NCBI GenBank assembly: GCA_026987085.1
Contig: JALSNH010000229.1
Span: 1-6,335 of the forward strand
Direction of reading: 5' to 3'
DNA: 6,335 nt
DNA from: Aquificota bacterium
Lineage (GTDB): Bacteria > Aquificota > Aquificia > Aquificales > QOAS01
Shown here: positions 1 to 4,663 of the stretch, piece by piece
Layout: the number at the start of each line of letters is the position of its first letter
Numbering within the stretch: position 1 is the first letter of the stretch
The notes under the pieces: model-generated
What the model was told of the DNA's origin: nothing
The model's input: the letters and a program-made list of their open reading frames with translations, nothing else
Database searches by the model: none
Made by a program: the position numbers and the translations under genes

Positions 1-118
1 TTAAAAGTTTTTTATATTTTTTTTCTATATCCTGAAAAAATATTTTAGCTTTTTCTATCGAAAAGTCTAACCCTTTTTTAGCAAAATAGGAAGCAATCCA
101 TTCAGCTGCTCCCATCAT
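1..118 (-). CDS. Unidentified protein, N-terminal 39 residues only (runs off left edge)
   Basis: An open frame begins at an ATG (118..116) whose last bases form the murD stop (ATGA overlap, 4 bp). It stays open to base 1, giving 39 codons. A second ATG follows immediately (115..113), so the start could be either. The product begins MMGAAEWIASYFAKKG and continues with a Lys/Phe-rich amphipathic stretch. There is no signal peptide or recognisable motif, and too little is visible to name a family. No Shine-Dalgarno sequence sits at a usable distance. A GAGGAG lies about 24 bases upstream inside murD, so translation is probably coupled to murD termination. The overlap and shared strand suggest co-transcription with murD. 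That this is a real gene is inferred from the ATGA junction and the absence of stops. Confidence 0.5.
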   Translation of the reverse strand, partial: MMGAAEWIASYFAKKGLDFSIEKAKIFFQDIEKKYKKLL

Positions 119-1362
119 TTTGCAAAAACAATTTTAATTAACTCCTCAAAGTGTTTTCCTCTATCCTCATATCCCTTATATTGGTCAAATGAAGCCGAAC
201 CGGGAGAGAATAAAACTATATTTCCCTCCTTTAAATGTTTTCTCAAAACTTCAAAAGCTTCATTTAATGTTTCTACAGAAAAAATAGGAACAACCTCTTT
301 AAAGGTTTCGAAAAGTTTCTTTCTATTTTCTCCAAAGGCTATTGCAAGTTTTACCTTTTTCCTAAAGAGGTCTTTTAAGTAAGAAAAATCCGCACCTTTA
401 TCTTGACCGCCAAAAATTAAAACCACTTTTTGGTCAAAGCTTTCCAAAGCCGCCTTTAGTGAGTTGGGGGTTGTTGATTTACTATCGTTGTAAAAATCGA
501 TACCCTGAAACCTTCCAAGGTATTGGAGCCTGTAAGGTAAACCTTTAAAGGTATAAACAACTTTTTTTATAACCTCGGAAGGAACACCATAAATCCTTCC
601 TATTGCCGAGGCTACAGCGGCATTCCATACATTGTGGGTTCCTTTTATCTTTAGTTTCTGTATCTCAAACAGTTTTTCTTTTCTAAATAAAACCCAACCG
701 TCGGATGAGATTTTTATATCACTCTGAAAGGTTCCAAAGAGAATTTTTTTCGCTTTTGTAGGAGTGTTTAAAACTTTTTCATCGGTAGTGTTTAATATTG
801 CGAAATCTTCCTCTTTTTGGTTTTGAAATATACGGTATTTACCCAAAAGGTAATCATTTATATCTTTGTGCCAATTTAGGTGGTCTTCGGAAAAGTTTAA
901 AAAAACTCCAATTTGAGGTCGAAAAGTTTTCAGGGTATACCCTTGAAAGGAAGACACCTCTAAAACTGCAACTCCGGAAGGATTTTTAAGAACTATCTCT
1001 GAAAAGGGAGTTCCTATATTTCCACCTTCAAAGACCTGCGGAAGGTATTCTTTCAGTATTAGGTAGGTTAATCTAGTGGTGGTGCTTTTGCCATCGGTTC
1101 CTGTAATGGCGATTATTTCACCTTTCCAAAACCTGTAGGCGAGCTCGGTTTCTCCTATAAGCTCCTTTTTTAGGTCTTTTGAAAGTTTAAAAACCTCGTG
1201 GTGTGGAGGTATTCCAGGAGAAACTACTACCGTAGTAGCCTTTTTTAAAAGTTCCCTCCAATTGGGAGTTTTATCGTCAACCAACCAAAAAGGGAGATTT
1301 TTCTTTTTTAAAAGCCTAGCTGCAGCCCGCCCGCTTTTCCCTTTTCCAAAAATGAGAAACAT
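115..1362 (-). CDS. murD: UDP-N-acetylmuramoyl-L-alanine--D-glutamate ligase (MurD)
   Basis: Cytoplasmic ATP-dependent ligase that adds D-glutamate to UDP-MurNAc-L-Ala, the second amino-acid step of peptidoglycan precursor synthesis. All three Mur-ligase domains are visible. The compact N-terminal Rossmann-like domain has GKGKSG near residue 6. The central ATPase domain has a P-loop GTDGKST at 88-94, GGNIGTP near 113, EVSSFQ at 135-140, and SEDHLNWH at 158-165. Lys175 in GKYRIF matches the lysine that is carbamylated in this family. The C-terminal domain has NDSKST at 292-297, GGQDKGADF at 318-326, and SPGSASFD...EDRGKHF at about 386-405, a MurD signature. The P-loop carries Asp where Asn is more usual (GTNGK). 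At 415 residues it is slightly shorter than E. coli MurD (438), mostly in the N-terminal domain. It starts 12 bases after the rhodanese stop and has no Shine-Dalgarno sequence; CCTTTTA abuts the ATG. No other mur or fts genes are adjacent in the window. Confidence 0.96.
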   Translation of the reverse strand: MFLIFGKGKSGRAAARLLKKKNLPFWLVDDKTPNWRELLKKATTVVVSPGIPPHHEVFKLSKDLKKELIGETELAYRFWKGEIIAITGTDGKSTTTRLTYLILKEYLPQVFEGGNIGTPFSEIVLKNPSGVAVLEVSSFQGYTLKTFRPQIGVFLNFSEDHLNWHKDINDYLLGKYRIFQNQKEEDFAILNTTDEKVLNTPTKAKKILFGTFQSDIKISSDGWVLFRKEKLFEIQKLKIKGTHNVWNAAVASAIGRIYGVPSEVIKKVVYTFKGLPYRLQYLGRFQGIDFYNDSKSTTPNSLKAALESFDQKVVLIFGGQDKGADFSYLKDLFRKKVKLAIAFGENRKKLFETFKEVVPIFSVETLNEAFEVLRKHLKEGNIVLFSPGSASFDQYKGYEDRGKHFEELIKIVFAK

Positions 1363-1374
1363 TAAAAGGAAAGG

Positions 1375-1731
1375 TTAAGGTCTTTCGAGGGAAGCTATAT
1401 CGTCTAAAGAAGCATTTAGAACTTTCACATTCTCAAAGCCCTTGGTTCTCAAAAAGGCGTAGGCCAGACCTGCCCTAATTTTTCCAGGGCAGAATACCGC
1501 AATCATTTTGTCTTTGGGAAGTTCGGTATAACGGTCGGGTAGTTGATTTAAAGGTATATGAATCGAAGGGCCTATTTTAACGAGGTCGGCCTCCTCTTGG
1601 GAACGAACATCTAAAATTATCGCTTCTCCTTTTTTCCAAGCTTCATAGAAATTAGCAGCGTTTACCTTAAGTTGGCTGGCCAAAAATTCACGGGTTTTTT
1701 GCCTGAGAATATCATCTAGTGTTAGCGCCAT
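1375..1731 (-). CDS. Single-domain rhodanese-like protein
   Basis: A small cytoplasmic protein of 118 residues with one rhodanese homology domain. Visible features are the ILDVRSQEE motif at 39-47, the HIPL segment at 58-61 (usual form HIPGA), and the active-site loop CPGKIR at 81-86. Cys81 is the predicted persulfide-forming residue. The CX4R loop length is that of rhodaneses rather than Cdc25-type phosphatases. A basic loop and a following helix (AGLAYAFLRTKGFENVKVL) also fit. The terminal GGxxxW segment common in the family is replaced by NASLDDI. About 25 charged residues precede the domain, and there is no signal peptide. The family moves sulfane sulfur between donors and acceptors; the substrate here cannot be told. 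It lies 12 bases upstream of murD and has the best promoter and ribosome-binding site in the minus-strand block, so it probably leads a rhodanese-murD transcript. Confidence 0.88.
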   Translation of the reverse strand: MALTLDDILRQKTREFLASQLKVNAANFYEAWKKGEAIILDVRSQEEADLVKIGPSIHIPLNQLPDRYTELPKDKMIAVFCPGKIRAGLAYAFLRTKGFENVKVLNASLDDIASLERP

Positions 1732-1735
1732 TTTT

Positions 1736-1742
1736 CCCTCCC
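1736..1742 (-). promoter_or_regulatory. Shine-Dalgarno sequence of the rhodanese gene
   Basis: GGGAGGG is followed by AAAA and then ATG, so the GGAGG core ends 5 bases before the start codon. This fixes the rhodanese start. It is the only strong Shine-Dalgarno sequence among the minus-strand genes, which makes the lack of one at murD, fabD and the deacetylase more striking. Confidence 0.85.
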
Positions 1743-1782
1743 GGTTAAGTTATTTACTGCTTACTAAATCTACAAAAGAAGG

Positions 1783-1811
1783 AAAAATTCTTTTAAACCT
1801 TGAAATGTCAA
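1783..1811 (-). promoter_or_regulatory. Candidate sigma-70-type promoter for rhodanese-murD
   Basis: A perfect -35 hexamer TTGACA (1811..1806) lies 3 bases beyond the deacetylase stop codon. At a 17-base spacing the -10 position reads ATTTTT (1788..1783), a poor match to TATAAT. At 16 it reads AATTTT. Transcription would begin roughly 45 bases before the rhodanese ATG. The -35 is convincing but the -10 is weak, so this is a candidate only. Confidence 0.35.
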
Positions 1812-1814
1812 TTT

Positions 1815-2837
1815 TTATCTTGCAAACCTCCATAGGTGGCCGAAAAAGGTAAATATGTCCTTTACGGCGTAAACCCTCGGTATTAGGAACCTATCGGTGG
1901 AGCTTTTTACCTTTCCTTTTTCCACCGTAAAGGCGAACTTGTAATACTTTGGAACCAATTTTAGAAGTTTTTCGGAATAGTGCCCCCAAGGGTAGGAAAA
2001 GTTGTCTATTTCCACATTGAGGTTCCTTTCTAAGATATCCTTTGAAAGGGATAAATCCTTTTCAACTCTTTTTGCGTATTCTTCAACGTCCTCAAACTTT
2101 AAAGGTTTAGGAAAGTTTTTTTCAATTTCCTTTTTAAGTTCCTTTTTCCAATTTCCCTTTTTGGGAAATTTTCGGCAAAGTTCCAGAAGCTCCCGTTTAA
2201 CAGTTCCTACCGGAGCGGTAAGGTCGCTTTTCATCTTAAAAATAGGAAATCCCGCCTCCGGCGGGCTATAAATTTTCCAAAGGCTATATATACGGTTTAT
2301 GTTTTTTTCATCTACAAAATCCTCTAAAGTATTTGAGATAAAGCCTTGGGTGTGGGCTATTCCGTGCGAACCGTAGCTAAATACATCTTTCATAAGATTA
2401 AGTTCTTCCCACGATAGGAACTCTTCACTCTCACCCTTTAAAAGGAACTCCTTTTGAGCTTCCCACATAGGTTTTGGTTTAAAGAGACCGTTGAAAGGAA
2501 CTTTTCCATTCCAATAATCAACTAAAGTCGGTCTCACCAAAGGTTTATCCAATATCCTCGAAGAGGTTATAAACAGGTGAGCTTTAAGTTGGTATTTTTT
2601 TAAAAGAGGGTAGGCGTAGACAAAGTTATCGACATAACCGTCATCAAAAGTCAAAAAAACCGCCCTTTTTTTAGGCTTGTAATCTCCGCTAAGAAAGGCT
2701 TTAAACCTTTCCCAATCGAGGACTTCAAAAAAGTTTTTAAAGACCTTTAGGTGGATTTCGAACAGACCCAACCCTATATCGTGTTCCTTTTTAGGTAAAA
2801 TCCTGTGATAGGTATAAACAAAAACGGGAGGTTCCAT
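1815..2837 (-). CDS. CE4-family (NodB-like) polysaccharide deacetylase
   Basis: Predicted metal-dependent hydrolase that removes acyl groups (usually N-acetyl) from a polysaccharide or glycolipid sugar. The N-terminal VYTYHRI segment resembles the opening strand of PgaB/NodB-type deacetylases. Motif 1 is TFDDGY at 63-68, with Asp65 as likely catalytic base and Asp66 as a metal ligand. Motif 2 is SHGIAHT at 157-163, with His158 and His162 as metal ligands. Motif 3 is SYPWGHY at 281-287. The final AFTVEKG...RFLIPRVY is typical of the fold's last strands. About 115 Lys/Glu-rich residues separate motifs 2 and 3, which looks like a helical insertion. There is no signal peptide or membrane segment, so it appears cytoplasmic, unlike many cell-wall CE4 enzymes. 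The substrate is unknown. It follows fabD after a 173-base structured gap and precedes the rhodanese. The ATG has no nearby Shine-Dalgarno sequence; an AAGGG lies 15 bases upstream. Confidence 0.88.
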   Translation of the reverse strand: MEPPVFVYTYHRILPKKEHDIGLGLFEIHLKVFKNFFEVLDWERFKAFLSGDYKPKKRAVFLTFDDGYVDNFVYAYPLLKKYQLKAHLFITSSRILDKPLVRPTLVDYWNGKVPFNGLFKPKPMWEAQKEFLLKGESEEFLSWEELNLMKDVFSYGSHGIAHTQGFISNTLEDFVDEKNINRIYSLWKIYSPPEAGFPIFKMKSDLTAPVGTVKRELLELCRKFPKKGNWKKELKKEIEKNFPKPLKFEDVEEYAKRVEKDLSLSKDILERNLNVEIDNFSYPWGHYSEKLLKLVPKYYKFAFTVEKGKVKSSTDRFLIPRVYAVKDIFTFFGHLWRFAR

Positions 2838-2925
2838 TTAAAGGTCAATTATCCCTTCCTAACACCGAAGGTGAAAAATAAGGGTTCACCAAAGCTATAG
2901 ACTTCTTTGGATTTTCATCCTATAG
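2838..2925 (-). promoter_or_regulatory. Deacetylase leader with overlapping inverted repeats
   Basis: Read on the minus strand, this leader holds several perfect inverted repeats in succession: GGAT-GAAA-ATCC (2920..2909); CCAAAG/CTTTGG (2910..2905 with 2894..2889); GGTGAA/TTCACC (2890..2885 with 2875..2870); and CACC-TTC-GGTG (2873..2863). CCCTT (2884..2880) can also pair with AAGGG (2857..2853), the only Shine-Dalgarno-like sequence ahead of the deacetylase. The GGTGAA hairpin and the CACC hairpin share bases and cannot form together. A palindromic CTATAG occurs twice (2925..2920 and 2900..2895). A GATAAT hexamer (2853..2848) ends 10 bases before the ATG and could be a -10 element, but no good -35 was seen. 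I recognise no known riboswitch consensus. A regulatory role is inferred from the structure alone. Confidence 0.3.
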
Positions 2926-2956
2926 ATGAAGATGGTAAAAATAACAAAGGAGCTTG

Positions 2957-2970
2957 ACGCTCTTGAGCGT
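2957..2970. repeat. Perfect inverted repeat downstream of fabD
   Basis: ACGCTC-AA-GAGCGT (minus-strand reading) lies about 40 bases past the fabD stop. On the plus strand it could fold as ACGCT with a CTTG loop. On the minus strand it is followed by CAAGCTCC and then a T-rich run (2948..2937), and GAGC/GCTC offers an alternative 4-bp stem next to that run. It could be a weak fabD terminator or a protein-binding palindrome. No clean stem plus T-tract is present, so intrinsic termination is not firmly supported. Confidence 0.35.
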
Positions 2971-3010
2971 AATCTTTATCTTTTTCTCTCTTTATCATCT
3001 ATTTGAGCGG

Positions 3011-3931
3011 CTACCAAATTTCCTTTAACTTTTCGAGGTCTTCCAACTTTTCTACATTTAGTGTTTTAACATCTTCCACCGTTTGGGATATTAATTTGGA
3101 TAGGACATTTTTAGGGCCTATCTCTATAAAAGTATCTACACCTTCGGAGGTCATAAATTTGACGCTTTCCACCCAACGGACGGGATTAAATAGTTGCAAA
3201 TAGAGGTTTTCTTTAATCTCTTCTGCCTCCGTGTGGGGTTTGGCATCATAATTTTGAACTACCGGAGTTCTCGCATTTTTAAAGGAAACCTGTTGGAGTT
3301 CTTCTTTAAATCTTTCCGCCGCTTCCTTCATAAGGGAGCTGTGGGAAGGCACCGATACCTTTAAAGGTATAGCTTTTATCTTTTTACTTTTCGCTAAGCG
3401 AACCAGCTTTTTTACCGCGTCGGCTTCGCCGGCCACAACGGTTTGTATAGGTGAATTGAAATTAACAGGTTCCACTATTCCATCAACCTCTTCGCAAAGC
3501 TTTTTTACCTCTTCCGGAGGTATTCCTATAACGGCCGCCATTCCACCTTTGCCTTCTGGAACGGCGTTTTGCATATATTCGGCCCTCTTTCTAACCAGCC
3601 TTACAGCATCTTCAAATTCCAAAACATCTGCCGCCAAAAGGGCGGAATACTCACCCAAGGAGTGGCCTGCAACAAATTTTGCCTCCAAATCTGGATATTG
3701 CTCCTTTAAGACGCTGTAGATAGCATAGCTCACAGTCAAAATTGCCGGTTGGGTATTTACAGTTCGATTGAGTTCGTTGCTATCTTCAAAAATTACCTTT
3801 GTAAGGTCGAAATTTAAAGCTTCGTTTGCCCTTTCAAAAATTTCCTTAGCGGTAGGGTAGTTTTCGTAAAAATCCCTTCCCATTTCTGCATATTGAGAAC
3901 CTTGACCTGGAAAAACTAAAGCTAAACCCAT
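3011..3931 (-). CDS. fabD: Malonyl-CoA:ACP transacylase (FabD)
   Basis: Cytoplasmic enzyme that moves malonyl from CoA to acyl carrier protein, supplying the extender unit for type II fatty-acid synthesis. Its 306 residues match the usual length (E. coli about 309). Visible motifs are FPGQGSQ at 7-13 (oxyanion loop), GHSLGEYSAL at 89-98 with nucleophile Ser91, RLVRKRAEYMQ at 111-121 with Arg116 as the predicted carboxylate anchor for malonyl, and the small ferredoxin-like subdomain at about 130-192. VPSHSSLM at 194-201 supplies catalytic His197, QLFNPVRW at 246-253 the conserved Gln246, and EIGPKNVL at 270-277 the terminal signature. No other fab gene is next to it. It diverges from queC across 54 bases. 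The start is fixed by the family N-terminus, but there is no Shine-Dalgarno sequence; CCTTTT abuts the ATG. It ends in TAG. Confidence 0.96.
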   Translation of the reverse strand: MGLALVFPGQGSQYAEMGRDFYENYPTAKEIFERANEALNFDLTKVIFEDSNELNRTVNTQPAILTVSYAIYSVLKEQYPDLEAKFVAGHSLGEYSALLAADVLEFEDAVRLVRKRAEYMQNAVPEGKGGMAAVIGIPPEEVKKLCEEVDGIVEPVNFNSPIQTVVAGEADAVKKLVRLAKSKKIKAIPLKVSVPSHSSLMKEAAERFKEELQQVSFKNARTPVVQNYDAKPHTEAEEIKENLYLQLFNPVRWVESVKFMTSEGVDTFIEIGPKNVLSKLISQTVEDVKTLNVEKLEDLEKLKEIW

Positions 3932-3985
3932 AAAAGGTTATTTTTAAACGGAACTTTAAAAGGAAGCTTTTAACTTTAAATTCCA
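3932..3985. promoter_or_regulatory. Divergent fabD/queC control region with direct and inverted repeats
   Basis: This 54-base, very AT-rich gap must hold the start signals for both divergent genes. It contains the 9-mer AACTTTAAA twice, at 3952-3960 and 3972-3980, exactly 20 bases apart. A perfect 7-bp inverted repeat, TTAAAAG-GAAG-CTTTTAA, spans 3956-3973 between them. The second 9-mer ends 5 bases before the queC ATG. Neither gene has a Shine-Dalgarno sequence here. No strong -35/-10 pair was found. TTTAAA could serve as a poor -10 for queC, implying a very short or absent leader. The repeats could form an operator. No preQ1-riboswitch-like structure is visible. Confidence 0.4.
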
Positions 3986-4663
3986 ATGGAAGGTAAAAAG
4001 AAAATAATCGTCCTCCTTTCGGGGGGAATGGATAGCTCCACCCTACTGTGGTTGGCTAAAAAGGAATTCGATGAGGTTTATGCAATTTCCTTCGACTACG
4101 GTCAAAGGCACAAAGTAGAACTCAAATACGCAAAAGAGATAGCCCAGCTTGCAGGTGTAAAAAAACATTTCATAGTTCAAATACCCCACTATAGGGAGAT
4201 TAAAGGGAGTGCCCTTATAGATGAAACTGTGGAAGTTCCAAGCGGTGAATACCCGGAAAATGAACCGCCTATAACGACGGTTCCGATGAGGAATTTAACC
4301 TTTCTATCGATAGCTTCAGCCTTTGCCGACGCCTACGAAATCCCCTATATAGGAATAGGAGTTCACGCCCTCGATGTGCCCTATCCCGATTGTCGACCGG
4401 AGTTTATAGCCGCCGCCGAAGCGGCCATAAATGCAGGTTCGGTTTATGTAGCAAAAACCAAAAATAGGATGCATATATATGCTCCATTCCTGGGAATGAG
4501 TAAAACCGATATCGCCCTTTTGGGGTTAAAGTTAGGTGTTCCTTACGAGAAAACTTACTCCTGCTACAAAGGAACCGAACCTCCCTGCGGAGAATGTCCT
4601 ACCTGTATCCAAAGGGAGGAGGCTTTAAGGGAAGCTAAAAAACTTTTAAAGGAAGGGGGCTAA
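3986..4663 (+). CDS. queC: 7-cyano-7-deazaguanine (preQ0) synthase QueC
   Basis: Cytoplasmic ATP-dependent enzyme that converts 7-carboxy-7-deazaguanine and ammonia to preQ0, the nitrile precursor of queuosine and related 7-deazaguanine modifications. The 225-residue length is normal. The N-terminal PP-loop ATP pyrophosphatase motif is LSGGMDSS at 11-18, followed by FDYGQRH at 36-42. VPMRN at 99-103 and YPDCRPEF at 133-140 are QueC signatures. The C-terminal zinc site has Cys193, Cys201, Cys204 and Cys207 (CYKGTEPPCGECPTC). All expected catalytic and zinc-binding residues are present. No other queuosine gene (queD, queE, queF, tgt) lies in the window. The ATG is fixed by the family N-terminus and has no Shine-Dalgarno sequence. 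The TAA stop overlaps the folD stop on the other strand. Confidence 0.96.
   Translation: MEGKKKIIVLLSGGMDSSTLLWLAKKEFDEVYAISFDYGQRHKVELKYAKEIAQLAGVKKHFIVQIPHYREIKGSALIDETVEVPSGEYPENEPPITTVPMRNLTFLSIASAFADAYEIPYIGIGVHALDVPYPDCRPEFIAAAEAAINAGSVYVAKTKNRMHIYAPFLGMSKTDIALLGLKLGVPYEKTYSCYKGTEPPCGECPTCIQREEALREAKKLLKEGG
4660..4663. other. Overlapping convergent stop codons of queC and folD
   Basis: The four bases CTAA hold the queC TAA (4661-4663, plus) and the folD TAG (4662..4660, minus). The two genes converge with no intergenic space. Any transcription terminator for either must lie within the other's coding sequence, or transcripts must run through and form antisense RNA. No hairpin plus T-run is visible near the junction. 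Confidence 0.85.

Noticed and set aside
798..989. Plus-strand open frame of 63 codons inside murD
   Set aside because: It is antisense to a well-supported MurD frame, has no recognisable motif and is explained by the opposite strand's codon pattern.
2002..2271. Plus-strand open frame of 89 codons inside the deacetylase
   Set aside because: Ser/Phe-rich low-complexity translation of the reverse of Lys/Glu-rich codons; no start signal and no motif.
2915..2998. Possible 27-codon leader peptide on the minus strand after fabD (MIKREKDKDY...)
   Set aside because: There is no Shine-Dalgarno sequence and no codon run typical of attenuation, so chance is the simpler explanation.
2926..3006. Tiny plus-strand frame of 26 codons (MKMVKITKELDALERN...) between fabD and the deacetylase
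   Set aside because: The peptide looks plausible, but there is no ribosome-binding site, it overlaps the inverted repeats, and the opposite strand is open over much of the same stretch.
3003..3203. Plus-strand open frame of 66 codons over the fabD 3' end
   Set aside because: It lies antisense to the conserved FabD C-terminus and shows no protein family features.
3456..3719. Plus-strand open frame of 87 codons inside fabD
   Set aside because: It is antisense to conserved FabD residues and has a Ser/Thr/Ala-rich composition typical of shadow frames.
3932..3985. preQ1 riboswitch before queC
   Set aside because: The gap is only 54 bases, and I saw neither the expected stem with an A-rich tail nor a pseudoknot; the repeats look more like DNA operator elements.
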